Source: Jiella pelagia | GTDB lineage: Bacteria > Pseudomonadota > Alphaproteobacteria > Rhizobiales > Rhizobiaceae | Length of the DNA: 64,000 nt | Direction of reading: 5' to 3' | Assembly: GCF_026898155.1 (NCBI RefSeq) | Contig: NZ_CP114029.1 | Span: 2,894,001 to 2,958,000, forward strand | Shown here: positions 9,611-18,742 of the stretch, piece after piece | Numbering within the stretch: position 1 is the stretch's first letter | Layout: each line of letters opens with the position of its first letter | Position numbers and translations under genes: made by a program | The notes under the pieces: model-generated | Told to the model about the DNA's origin: nothing | Databases searched by the model: none | The model's input: the letters and a program-made list of their open reading frames with translations, nothing else

Positions 9611-10574
9611 GGGCGGGCCTGCGGCGGGCGAGCAGCGCCAGGAAGATCACCGAGCCCGCGACGCCCATGATGACGCCGACGGGGATCTCGTAAGGGTAGC
9701 GCAGGATGCGGCCGAGGATGTCGCAGCCGAGCACCAGCCCGGCCCCCGAGATCGCCACGAAGGGAACGATGCGCCGGCCATTGTCGCCCATCGCCAGGGT
9801 GACGAGGTTGGGCACGACGAGACCGACGAAGGGGATGGCGCCGACGGTCGCCACCGTGACGGCGGCGATCAGCGAGACGATGATCAGCCCGAGCGCCACC
9901 ACCCGCTCGTAGGCGAGGCCGAGATTGACGCTGACCTCTCGGCCGAGGCCGGCGAGGGTGAAGCGATCGGCCGCGAAGAGGGCGAGGGCGCAGAGGACGA
10001 AGCCGATCCACAGAAGCTCGTAACGGCCTTTCAGGACCATCGAGAAGTCGCCGCTGCTCCAGGCGCCGAGCGACTGCAGGAGGTCGGCCCGATAGGCGAT
10101 GAAATGGGCCATGGCCTGGATGATGCCGGCAAGAATCAGCCCGACCAGCGGCACGAGGAGGCCGCTCCTCAGTCGCAGCCGACGGATCAGCGCGATGAAG
10201 ACGAAGGTGCCGAGAAGCGCGAAGCCGGCGGCGACGAGCATCTTGGCGAAGACCGAAACACCGGGGAGAAGCAGCGTGACCACCACCATGCCGAGCCCGG
10301 CGGCCTCCGTCGTTCCGACGGTCGAGGGTTCGACGAAGCGGTTGGAAGAGAGCATCTGCATCAACAGGCCGGCAATGGCGAGGCTGGCGCCCGCGAGCAG
10401 CGCGGCCGCCGACCGGGGAATGCGGCTGACGAGGAGAAGGCGCAAGGCATCACCGTCGAACCGGCCGTTCAGGATCGTGGCGAGCGACAGGTCGCCGGCG
10501 CCGACGAAGAGGCTGACGACGAACAGAACCGCAAGGCCCAGAAGACCGAGGCTGAGAAGGCGGCGATCGGTCAT
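9603..10574 (-). CDS. Siderophore ABC transporter permease (FecCD family)
   Basis: 323 residues, first permease of the iron-siderophore importer. It shows the FecCD pattern GASLAIAGLLMQMLSSNRFV near residue 60 followed by VEPSTVGTTEAAGLG, and VGAIPFVGLVVPNLV near residue 245, the segment that contacts the binding protein and ATPase. It lies 96 bases downstream of the binding-protein gene and overlaps the second permease by 8 bases. It works with the products of 8585-9610 and 7828-8588 to move a ferric siderophore from periplasm to cytoplasm. Confidence 0.92.
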   Translation of the reverse strand: MTDRRLLSLGLLGLAVLFVVSLFVGAGDLSLATILNGRFDGDALRLLLVSRIPRSAAALLAGASLAIAGLLMQMLSSNRFVEPSTVGTTEAAGLGMVVVTLLLPGVSVFAKMLVAAGFALLGTFVFIALIRRLRLRSGLLVPLVGLILAGIIQAMAHFIAYRADLLQSLGAWSSGDFSMVLKGRYELLWIGFVLCALALFAADRFTLAGLGREVSVNLGLAYERVVALGLIIVSLIAAVTVATVGAIPFVGLVVPNLVTLAMGDNGRRIVPFVAISGAGLVLGCDILGRILRYPYEIPVGVIMGVAGSVIFLALLARRRPAHG

Positions 10575-10670
10575 GGCGTGACGACGTCTCTTTTCCGTCG
10601 AGGCAAAGGTGCGCCGCCGGCCCGGTCTGCCTGCCGGTCTGCCCGCCTCACCATGCTTGCCGGACAGGGC

Positions 10671-11651
10671 TCATTCGGCCTTCGCGAAGGCTTCGGACAG
10701 CTGGTCGACATTGCGTTGGAGAGCCGTCAGCCCGGCGCTCGAAAGATACCAGGTCGCCGGGTCGAGATAGACGACGTGACCGCTCTTCCAGGCCCTGGTG
10801 TTTTCGACGAGTTCGTTCTCCAGCATCGCGGCGGCAGAGCCCTGGCCGATCGCGGCGTCGCGATCGATGACGAACAGCCAGTCGGGGTTCGTCCGGGCGA
10901 TGTACTCGAACGAGATCGCCTCGCCGTGATTGGAGGTGTCGAGGCCCGTGTCGGCGGGCGCCATGCCGAAGGCGCCATGGAGAATGCCGAAGCGCGAGCC
11001 GGGGCCGAAGGCGCTCATCCGGTTGCCGGTGGTGAGCACGATGAGGCCCTTGCCTTGGCCGGCGGCGCGGGTCTTCACCTCGGCGATCGAACTCGTGAGC
11101 TTGGCGATGCGCTCGTCGACGAGTGCCTGTTTGTCGAAGATCGTGCCGAGCGCCCGGGCGCGGGCGAGGGCGGAATCGAGGAAATCGTCCTGGTCGACCG
11201 TCATGTCGATCGTCGGCGCGACCTCAGACAGCGCCTCGGTCTGGCTGGCGGAGCGCCCGCCGGTGATGATCAGGTCCGGCTCGAGCGCCGCGACGGCTTC
11301 GAGATCGGCCTCGAACAGCGAACCGACCTTCTCGACGTCGTCACCGGCATATTTCGACAGATACTCCGGATAGGGCGCGGTCGGCGCCGCATCGACCTCG
11401 ACGCCGAGCGTATCGAGGGTATCGAGGGTCGCGAGGTCGTAGACAACGATGGTCTGCGGATCATGCGGGACGGTCTGCGGTCCGCTCGCGGTCTCGACGG
11501 TGACCGTCTCGCCGGTCTGGTCCTGCGCGTCGGCCGCATCGGTGGCAAAGCTCGCCGCGGCAAAAGCCAAGACGGTGGCCAGCGACAGGACCCTCATGGG
11601 CGAAGCGGCAGGCGCGCCGAGGGCGCCGGCATGGCGGAAGATTGCGAGCAT
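10671..11651 (-). CDS. Siderophore-binding periplasmic protein (CeuA/FatB-like)
   Basis: 326 residues from ATG 11651, which has AGAAAGGA just upstream; the frame is open to 11747 but the signal peptide (AFAAASFATDAADAQD) fits the inner start. The helical-backbone siderophore-binding fold is indicated by PQTIVVYDLATLDTLDTLG, PDLIITGGRSASQTEAL and ISFEYIARTNPDWLFVIDRD. It captures a ferric siderophore, or iron held by hydrolysed catecholates, for the two FecCD permeases. Upstream, the complement of 11742-11747 reads TTGACA and could be a -35 element. I could not define a Fur, RirA or Irr site with confidence. Confidence 0.88.
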   Translation of the reverse strand: MLAIFRHAGALGAPAASPMRVLSLATVLAFAAASFATDAADAQDQTGETVTVETASGPQTVPHDPQTIVVYDLATLDTLDTLGVEVDAAPTAPYPEYLSKYAGDDVEKVGSLFEADLEAVAALEPDLIITGGRSASQTEALSEVAPTIDMTVDQDDFLDSALARARALGTIFDKQALVDERIAKLTSSIAEVKTRAAGQGKGLIVLTTGNRMSAFGPGSRFGILHGAFGMAPADTGLDTSNHGEAISFEYIARTNPDWLFVIDRDAAIGQGSAAAMLENELVENTRAWKSGHVVYLDPATWYLSSAGLTALQRNVDQLSEAFAKAE

Positions 11652-11783
11652 CGTCGATCCTTTCTGCCGTGGAAATCCACCGTCGGAATCGGACGAGGAT
11701 GTCTCGGCTGCCCGGTGGACATGGCAAAACTGGATGAGCAATGTCAATATTTAGCCGCCGCCTGGAAGCCGACACCAAAAAGG

Positions 11784-12590
11784 TCAGCGGCCCGCGGCAG
11801 TCCGGCCCTCGCCGGTGAGGGCGAAGAAATGCTCCAGCGCCGGGCCGACGATCGAGCCGTGGGTTTCCTCGGACAGGGAGGCTGCGGTGACGCGGCGATG
11901 GCCGGCCTCCGTGAGCCGGGCTCCGAAGTTGAGGCCGTTCGGTCCCCCGCGCAGAGCGTCGACGCCCTCACGCTCGGCCTGTGACAGGCCGGGTCGCGCG
12001 CCGTCGCCGGCGGCGAGGATCGTCAGCCGGCGGTGATCCTTCGCCGGATGATCGGGGAAGGCGCCAAGAAACGCGTCGAGTTCCGCCAGAACCCGGTGAC
12101 CGTTCCACCAGACGGAGGGATCGGCGGCGAGGAAATCGCCGACCGGAAGCTCCCGGCGCAGAAACGCCCGCAAAACGAAGAGGCCGGCGAGCGAATGGCC
12201 GAACAGCGCCATGCGCCCGGCCGCCAGCGCAAACCACTCGTCCAGCCAGGGCAGCAGACGCCACCGCAGGAATCCGGCGAACAGGCGCTCGCCGCCGGTC
12301 TGGGGCATCTCCTGGCCGGGCCTGAGCGGGATCGTGCCGGACGCCGCATGGTCGGTCAGCTCGAAATAGCGCCGGGCGATCCGCGCCGCGACATCGGCTT
12401 CCGGCAGGCCGATGCCGACGAGAAGGCGCGGCGACGCCTCGGCCTCGGCGATGTCTGCCGCCCGATCGAAGAACTGGTCCGCGTCGAGGATCAGCGCCGT
12501 CGGCCAGCCTGCTTCTGGTAGTTCGCCGATCGGGCGCACGAAGACGCGATAGGCCCGTCCGCCAAAGCTCAGCTCGTGTCGTTCCTGCAT
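11784..12590 (-). CDS. IroE-like alpha/beta-hydrolase, probable siderophore esterase
   Basis: 268 residues from ATG 12590 with AAGGGCG upstream. An alpha/beta-hydrolase of the esterase-D/IroE group: the nucleophile elbow is GHSLAGLFVLRAFL (about residue 143) and the probable catalytic histidine is in EETHGSIVGP near the C-terminus. ADPSVWWNG is also typical of this group. IroE and related enzymes cut the ester backbone of catecholate siderophores such as enterobactin. I see no clear signal peptide, so it probably acts in the cytoplasm, releasing iron after import. It sits between the AraC regulator and the siderophore-binding gene, on the same strand. Confidence 0.82.
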   Translation of the reverse strand: MQERHELSFGGRAYRVFVRPIGELPEAGWPTALILDADQFFDRAADIAEAEASPRLLVGIGLPEADVAARIARRYFELTDHAASGTIPLRPGQEMPQTGGERLFAGFLRWRLLPWLDEWFALAAGRMALFGHSLAGLFVLRAFLRRELPVGDFLAADPSVWWNGHRVLAELDAFLGAFPDHPAKDHRRLTILAAGDGARPGLSQAEREGVDALRGGPNGLNFGARLTEAGHRRVTAASLSEETHGSIVGPALEHFFALTGEGRTAAGR

Positions 12591-12707
12591 GCCTGCGCCC
12601 TTGTTTAGTGGGCGCAGCGATAGATCGATTTTTGGCCGGGGCAAAGGCCGGAGGCGGGCGTGCGCCGGATACTGCCGTCGAAGTCGGTCGGTCGGTCGGG
12701 CGGCCGC

Positions 12708-13701
12708 CTAGCGCACGCTGCCCGGCGAGATGCCGAAATGCCGCTTGAAGGCCGTCGAGAAGTTCGAGGCGCTCCGGTAGCCGGCCATGTGCGCGGCCTC
12801 CGCGACGCTGAGGCCCTGCTGCTCGATGGCCCGGCGGGCGCGGTTGAGGTTGCGCCGGCGGACGTAGTCGAAGGCGCTCATCCCGTGGACGCTGTGGAAC
12901 AGGCGCTGCAGCGTGCTGACGCTGGCCCCGGTGGCGGCGGCGATCTCGTCGAGGCTGGGCGAGGGATTGGCGAGGCTCGCGCAGATAGTCCTCGATCCGG
13001 CGCATCCTGTGCAGGTCGCGCGAGCCGACATGGCCGGTCGCCCAGCAGGCCGGCCGCATGTTCAACTGGCCGAGCCCTTCGGCGACGAGTTCCAGCGCAC
13101 GGCTTTCCAGATAGAGCTTCTGCAAGGCGGGCTCGTAGGAGGGCGGCCTGAGGATCTGCTCGCCGATGGCAATCATGCTGGCGCCGGGCCGCCAGCCGTG
13201 GCGCGCCAGATGCGTGCGGCAGAATTCGGCGATCACCGGGGCGCGGTTCGGATCGGCGAGGCCGCAATCGGCGAGCCAGTCGTGGGAGACGGTGACGTTG
13301 ACCTTGCGCAGATGCTCGCCCCGGCGCGAGCGGCGGGAAAACAGCGTCGGGCGGGTGCGGACCATCACCGCCGCCCGAACCGTCTCGCCGTCGCCCTCAC
13401 TTGCCGGCATGATCGGGCGGCTGTCGATCGTCGCGTCGACGGCGCCCTTCAGGAACAGGTAGAAGGTGACGCCGGAGCGCTGCTCGATCCGGGTATCGAG
13501 GTCGGCCAGTTCGGTGGTGTCGGAGGCGTGGAGGACGAGGCCGGGCCTTAGCTCCGTCAGCCGATACTGCCCCTTCAGCGCGGCGCCGTCGTCGCCCGTC
13601 CCACCGCGCAGCCAGGCGAACTTGCGGCCGACGATCGCCGAGGCGTCGGCGATCCGGCTGGCGGCAATGGTCTCCTCGGCAAGATCGAACGTGGCGCTCA
13701 C
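12708..13701 (-). CDS. AraC-family regulator, PchR-like (one apparent frameshift)
   Basis: 330 residues after correction. The probable start is GTG 13701 (GAAGGGGATGGC upstream). The N-terminal ligand-binding half contains RLTELRPGLVLHASD and is followed by a C-terminal double helix-turn-helix with SPSLDEIAAATGASVSTLQ and SVAEAAHMAGYRSASNFS. The frame breaks at GAGGCTC 12972-12978, just between the two halves. Reading GAGCTC there gives IEDYLRELANPSPSLDEIA. PchR-type proteins sense a ferric siderophore and switch on its receptor and uptake genes, which agrees with the divergent TonB receptor and the importer downstream. The start codon is the least certain part. Confidence 0.82.
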
Positions 13702-13904
13702 GCCATCCCCTTCGTTTCCATGGCCGGTCGATTCGGAACGACGGGCGCAGGGCCAAACGCGGCGTCCGGCTTTTGCGTGTCGAACCGGCAACACATTCCT
13801 GCCATGATTGCCGCTTCGAGGCGCCCTGCACCGGTCGCAAACGTCTTTGACAGCCCCGCAGAAGCGTCGCGCTGGCTCTCGTTCCGGCCTCTCCGTAAAA
13901 CTTG

Positions 13905-13920
13905 ACCTGGAATGACAGGT
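13905..13920. promoter_or_regulatory. Candidate operator upstream of the TonB receptor
   Basis: ACCTGGAATGACAGGT is an inverted repeat (ACCTG, six bases, CAGGT). It lies 60 bases before the receptor start, in the gap shared with the divergent AraC-type regulator. It could be the binding site of that regulator. Only symmetry and position support this. Confidence 0.3.
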
Positions 13921-13980
13921 TTATGTGCGTCGGCGCAAGACCCTTCTCGGGGGAGGCGCCGCCCGGAGTTCGAGGGGTTT

Positions 13981-16132
13981 ATGATGAGCTTCAATCTCGG
14001 TCGGCGGACGAACCGCGCCAGGCTGTTCCAAGTGCTCGCGACGACGAGCGCGATGGCGACGATATCCTGGGGGCAGAGCTTCGCCCAGAGCGCCGGCTCC
14101 ACCATCGAGCCTCGACACCGTCATTGTCGACGGGGCGAGCTACGAGACGGAGGGAACGAACAGCTACGCAACCGACCTGATCAGTGTCGGCGAGAAGGAA
14201 GCCCGGCCGCCGCGCGAAATTCCGCAGTCGACCACCGTTCTGACCCGGGAGCGGATCGAGGACGGGGGCTACACCTCGCTCGACACCGCCCTGCGCGAGA
14301 CGCCGGGCATCGTCGTCCTCAACAACGACAACGGCCGCTCCAGCATCTTTTCCCGCGGCTTCGAGTTCGATTCCCTGTATTTCGACGGGCTGCCGGCGCC
14401 GCTTTCGAGCGTCTACGGCACCCAGCCCGATCTCGCCATCGTCGACCACATCGAGATCCTCAGGGGGCCGTCCGGCCTGTTCGGCGGCACCGGCGAGCCG
14501 GCCGGCACCATCAACATGGCGCTGAAGAAGGCGCCGGAGGTGTGGCGCGGCTCCATCGAGGGCCAGTACGGGACGTGGGATACCAAGCGCACCGAACTCG
14601 ACGTCGGTGGGCCGCTGAACGAGGCCGGCACCATCCGCGGCCGCATCGTCGGCGCCTATCAGGACGGCAACAACATGGTCGACGCCGTCGACAACGAAAA
14701 CAGCGTCGCCTACGGCACCGTATCGGTCGACGTGACCGAGCAGACCACGGCGACCTTCACCATCAGCCATCTCGAGCGCGACATCACGCCGTTCAACGGC
14801 CTGCCCACCTATGCCGACGGGTCGCTGATCGATCTCGACCGCTCGACCTACACCGGCGCGGACTGGAACCAGTTTGACAATGAGGTCACCGACTACCTCG
14901 CCGAGGTCGAGCACAAGTTCGAGGATGGCGGTCACGCGCGGGTGGCGATGCGCTATTCCGACCGGCACGCCGATTTTCTCTATGGCTGGGCGGGCAGCGC
15001 CGCTGACCAGAACGGCAACGTCAACGGCATCCGCTGGATCGGCCGCGACTTCGACGAGCAGTCATTGGCTCTCGACGCCTTTGTCTCCAAGCCTTTCATG
15101 CTGTTCGGTCAGGAGCACAACGTGCTTCTCGGCGCCGACTACCGCAAGATCGACACGACGCTCCTCTCGGCCTCCGGCATGATCGCCGGCACCCACAATC
15201 TCTACGACTGGGACGCCTCGTCCATCGCCGAGCCGACCGTCAACTACACCGGCCAGACTGACAGCGACCAGCGCCAGACCGGCGTCTACGGACAGCTGCG
15301 CATCAAGCCGATCGACAGGGTGACGCTGATCGGCGGCGGGCGCGTCAGCTGGTACGATTCGTCGACGGAGAACCTTCTCACCGGCGCCACGCAGGACGAG
15401 ATCAAGATCGACGGCCACTTTACTCCCTATCTTGGAGCGGTGGTCGATCTGACCGATCAGATCTCGGCCTATGCCAGCTACACCGAGATATTCCAGCCGC
15501 AGACCTATTTCGACGCCAGTGGTGATCTGCTCGATCCGCGGCAGGGCGATCAATACGAAGTCGGCTTCAAGGGCGAGTTCTTCGGCGGCGCGCTCAACGG
15601 CACGGTCGCCTATTTTCATCTGACCGACAAGAACCGGGCCCAGCAGGACACCAATGGCGACTACGTCGCACTGGGCGAGGTCGAGGCGAGGGGCGTCGAG
15701 ATGGAGGTTGCCGGCGAATTGCTGCCGAACTGGCAGCTCCAGGCCGGCTACACCTACACCGAGACGGAATATGTGAACGGCAGCGGCGCCGGCTCCGTCT
15801 TCAGCCCCTATACGCCCGAGCATCAAGTGCAGATCTGGACCGACTACACCTTCCGCGAGGCCGATGCCTGGTGGGATGGCCTGTCGATCGGCGGCGGCGT
15901 CAAGATCTACAGCGACTTCTCGGCGGTGAGCGGCTCGACCACGATCGAGGCGCCCGGCTACGAGGTGGTCGATCTGCAGCTCGGCTACGAGTTCAACGAG
16001 AATTTCTCGGCCAAGCTGCGGGTCAACAACCTGTTCGACCAGAAGTACTACGCCCGCGTCGGCTCGACCTCGGTGTTCAACTTCTACGGCGAGGAGCGCA
16101 ACGCCATGCTGTCGCTGAAGGCGAAGTTCTGA
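13981..16132 (+). CDS. TonB-dependent ferric-siderophore receptor (one apparent frameshift)
   Basis: Outer-membrane receptor of the FhuE/FpvA type, 716 residues after correction. The start is one of two adjacent ATGs (13981, 13984) behind GAGGGG. A signal peptide ends near WGQSFAQS. The frame breaks at GAGCCTC 14107-14113; as GAGCTC it reads GSTIELDTVIVDGASYE, leading into the plug domain (TVLTRERIEDGGYTSLDTAL, then IEILRGPSGLFGG). The beta-barrel ends in the usual C-terminal phenylalanine (MLSLKAKF) and contains RVNNLFDQKYYAR. Together with the importer, esterase and PchR-like regulator it forms a siderophore scavenging locus. No siderophore synthesis genes are visible, so a foreign siderophore is likely. 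Confidence 0.9.
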
Positions 16133-16179
16133 GTCAGGCGCTCGCCGGTAGGGCTGGCGGGCAGCAGCAATTCCAACTT

Positions 16180-16211
16180 AATGGGGCGCTGACGGCAGTC
16201 CGCGCCCCATT
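16180..16211. terminator. Hairpin between convergent genes, possible two-way terminator
   Basis: AATGGGGCG (16180-16188) pairs perfectly with CGCCCCATT (16203-16211) across a 14-base loop. It lies between the end of the TonB receptor and the end of the convergent GntR gene. The following bases (GCTTTCTG) are only partly T-rich, so terminator strength is uncertain. Confidence 0.5.
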
Positions 16212-16238
16212 GCTTTCTGCCGACCGTCGCCCTTGCCG

Positions 16239-16961
16239 TCAGTTCGCGGGCGCGTCGAAATAGTCGGGATAACGTTCGCAGATGAGCGGCACGGCGCTGA
16301 GCGTTCCCGACAGGTGCAGCCGCACCGCCGCCTCGCAGGCCGCCGCGTCGCCGGCCGCGATCGCGTCGAGGATCTGGCCGTGTGCCGCGATGATCGCGTT
16401 GACCTTGCCGGGATCGGGCAGGTTGAGGGCGCGCAGCCGGTCGATGTGGCCGGAGCGCTCCGAGATCATGTGCCAGAGGTCCGGGTGGCCGGCCGCATCG
16501 CAGAGCGACAGGTGGAAGTGCCGGTCGAGGGCGGAAAAGCGCTCCAGGCGGTCCTCGTCGAGCGCTCGCAGCTGAAGCTGCAGGACGTGCCGGGCGACGG
16601 CGATGCGGGCCGGATCGCCTGCCGCCGCCAAGGTCTTGCCCACCTCGATTTCGAGCGCCATGCGCAGGAATTGGGTCTGCCGCGCATGGGCGACGTTGAT
16701 CTTGGCGACGACAGTTCGCGATTGCGGGAAGATCTCGACCAGCCCCTCGCGTTGCAGCTGAAAGAAGGCGTCGCGGACCGGCGTCTGGCTGACGCCGTAT
16801 TCGCCGGCGAGTTGGGCCCGCGACACGAGTTCGCCTGGCCGAAGCTGCAGATCGACGATCCGCCGCCGCAGCGAACCGTAGATGCTCTGCGAGGCGAGGG
16901 GACGCCGTTCGAAATCGAGGTCGATGTCCGCCATCAGGGCCTGATCGCCGGTCGAGGTCAT
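16239..16961 (-). CDS. GntR-family (FadR subfamily) transcriptional regulator
   Basis: 240 residues. The N-terminal winged helix-turn-helix has the classic GntR signature (LRPGELVSRAQLAGEYGVSQ, then TPVRDAFFQLQREGLVE). The C-terminal FCD domain has metal-binding candidates in DRHFHLSLCDAAGH and AAHGQILDAI. It is divergent from the TRAP importer at 17086 and so most likely represses the importer and catabolic genes until a sugar acid or related ligand binds. The start could also be the internal Met ten codons in (MADIDLDFE). Confidence 0.88.
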   Translation of the reverse strand: MTSTGDQALMADIDLDFERRPLASQSIYGSLRRRIVDLQLRPGELVSRAQLAGEYGVSQTPVRDAFFQLQREGLVEIFPQSRTVVAKINVAHARQTQFLRMALEIEVGKTLAAAGDPARIAVARHVLQLQLRALDEDRLERFSALDRHFHLSLCDAAGHPDLWHMISERSGHIDRLRALNLPDPGKVNAIIAAHGQILDAIAAGDAAACEAAVRLHLSGTLSAVPLICERYPDYFDAPAN

Positions 16962-16981
16962 GAGGCTCTTTCATTTGCCGG

Positions 16982-16996
16982 TTCGTGTCGTACGAA
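16982..16996. promoter_or_regulatory. Candidate GntR operator upstream of TRAP genes
   Basis: TTCGTGTCGTACGAA contains the perfect 8-base palindrome TCGTACGA and outer arms TTCGT/ACGAA. It lies in the 124-base divergent gap between the GntR gene and dctP, about 20 bases from the regulator start. Assignment is by symmetry and context only. Confidence 0.4.
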
Positions 16997-17085
16997 ACTT
17001 TAACAGAGCTTGTCGCCATCAAACAAATATATTAGTGCTTCAGATAGCCGGTCGGAGGCCGGTGTGCAATTCAGGGAGGAATTCG

Positions 17086-18108
17086 ATGTCCATCAGAACG
17101 ATCGTTCTCGCAGGCCTCGCGTCGGCCGCCGTCGCTGCGCCAGCCGCCGCGGAGACCTACACCATCCAGACCTCGTTCAACGCCGGCGACTTCTCGACCA
17201 CCTATCTGACCGAGAACTGGCTGCCGAAGATCAAGGAGATGACCGACGGCCGGGTCGAGATCAATCTGACCCCGTCGGGCTCGGTCGTGCCCTCCAAGGA
17301 GACGCCGCAGGCCGTGGCGATGGGTGTCCTCGACGGCGACTGGACGTCGGTGAACTACTTCTCCGGCCAGGAGCCGGCCTTCGCCATTCTCGGCGACCTG
17401 ATCTCCGGCTACGATACGCCGGCCCAGCTGCTCGGCTTCTGCAAGGACGGTCCGGGCGAGAAGGTCTGGCAGAAGGCGCTCGACGAGATCGCCGACGGCG
17501 AGGTCCAGCTGATCGGCTGCGGCCCCTACAGCCGCGAGGCGCTGCCGGCCCGCACCGCGATCCGCACCTTCGAGGATCTCCAGGGCAAGAAGATCCGCTC
17601 GCCCGAGGGTCTCGCCTCGGCGGTCTTTGCGGCGGCCGGCGCGAGCCCGGTATCGATCCCGTTCTCGGAAGTCTACGGCGCGCTCGAAAAGGGCATCGTC
17701 GATGCCGCAGACGCCTCGGCCTATGTCAACAATGCCGCTACCGGCCTCAACGACGTCGCACCCTATCCGCTCTATCCGGGTATCCACTCGATGCCGTCCA
17801 TGGAGCTGACCATGAACAAGGCGAAGTTCGAGGAATTGTCGCCGGAAGACCAGAAGGCCCTGCGCGACTGGTTCTACATGGCGATGGAAGACCTCACCAA
17901 CGTCGTCCACGAGCAGGACGAGAAGCTTGCCGCCGAGGACGTCAAGAAGGACGGCGTCGAGGTCATCGACTGGCCGCAGGAAAGCCGTGACAAGATGCGC
18001 GTCGTCGCCCGCCAGGAGTGGGAGAAGTTCGCCGAAAAGAGCGATCTCGCCAAGGAAGCGCTCGACGCCAATCTCGAATACATGAAGACCATCGGCCTCA
18101 TGAACTGA
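17086..18108 (+). CDS. TRAP transporter substrate-binding protein (DctP family)
   Basis: 340 residues from ATG 17086 with AGGGAGGAA upstream. The signal peptide ends near APAAAETY. DctP-family features include GSVVPSKETPQAVAMG, the ligand-contact region LQGKKIRSPEGLASAVFAAA (the arginine after KKI is where family members bind a carboxylate) and PFSEVYGALEKGIVDAADA. It captures a carboxylated compound in the periplasm for the DctQM permease. The nearby dehydratase and RraA-like enzyme suggest a sugar acid, but this is inference. Confidence 0.92.
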   Translation: MSIRTIVLAGLASAAVAAPAAAETYTIQTSFNAGDFSTTYLTENWLPKIKEMTDGRVEINLTPSGSVVPSKETPQAVAMGVLDGDWTSVNYFSGQEPAFAILGDLISGYDTPAQLLGFCKDGPGEKVWQKALDEIADGEVQLIGCGPYSREALPARTAIRTFEDLQGKKIRSPEGLASAVFAAAGASPVSIPFSEVYGALEKGIVDAADASAYVNNAATGLNDVAPYPLYPGIHSMPSMELTMNKAKFEELSPEDQKALRDWFYMAMEDLTNVVHEQDEKLAAEDVKKDGVEVIDWPQESRDKMRVVARQEWEKFAEKSDLAKEALDANLEYMKTIGLMN

Positions 18109-18141
18109 GGCACTTCGGCCGGCGATAACCGGTTCCCCGAG

Positions 18142-18168
18142 GATCGGGCGGTGTTCGACCGCCCGATC
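18142..18168. promoter_or_regulatory. Perfect hairpin between dctP and dctQ
   Basis: GATCGGGCGGT (18142-18152) pairs perfectly with ACCGCCCGATC (18158-18168) over a 5-base loop. It sits 34 bases after the dctP stop and 52 before the dctQ start, with no T run after it. Such intercistronic hairpins usually protect the 3' end of the binding-protein mRNA, or partly terminate, so that the binding protein is made in excess over the permease. Confidence 0.6.
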
Positions 18169-18219
18169 ACAGAGGGACGCGCCGCAGGCCAGCTTCGTCG
18201 TCATCTCCCCGGAGTTTTC

Positions 18220-18742
18220 ATGAGCAAGTTCCTGTCGCGCTATGCGGCGGCGATGGATCGCGCCAGCGTCTTCATCGGCCATGCCTGCTCGGCGCTGTTC
18301 TTCGCCTGCATCTTCTTCTCCGCCCTCGAAGTGGTCATGCGCTACGGCTTCGACCATCCGACCTCGTGGTCGATCGAATTGACGATGGCGCTCTGCGCCA
18401 TGGCCTGGGTGCTGTCGGTCGGCTACGTCACCGAGCGCAACCGCCACATCTCCATCACCATGCTGGAGCCTCATGGTCGGGCCGCGCGTCTGGCACTGGT
18501 TCCGCCTGATGCAGATCATCGCCGCGATCGTCACCGTCTCGGTCTTCGCCATGGCGGTCTGGGATCCGGCGCTCCGGGTGTTCTCGCGGCCGGAATATTC
18601 CGGAACGGCGCTGAACTCGATCCAGCCGAGCCTTCTCAAGGTCCTGATCCTGGTCGGCGCGATCCTCTACGTCCTGCAGCTCCTCGCCAATCTCATCCGC
18701 TGGGTGCAGGGCACCGAGAAGGCCTCGACCCATGGGCATTGA
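18220..18742 (+). CDS. TRAP transporter small permease, DctQ family (one apparent frameshift)
   Basis: Four-helix small membrane subunit, 173 residues after correction. It opens with MSKFLSRYAAAMDRASVF and carries the DctQ pattern FFSALEVVMRYGFDHPTSWS. The frame breaks at GAGCCTC 18466-18472. As GAGCTC it reads ISITMLELMVGPRVWHWF and continues into the last two helices (LIVGAILYVLQLLANLIRW in part). The end overlaps the dctM start by 11 bases. It pairs with the large permease to form the sodium-driven TRAP membrane complex. Confidence 0.87.

Noticed and set aside
11968-13794. A 608-residue frame spanning the AraC regulator and esterase region
   Set aside because: After the frameshift at 12972 the translation is out of frame for both genes; the real regulator ends at 12708 and the real esterase is in another frame.
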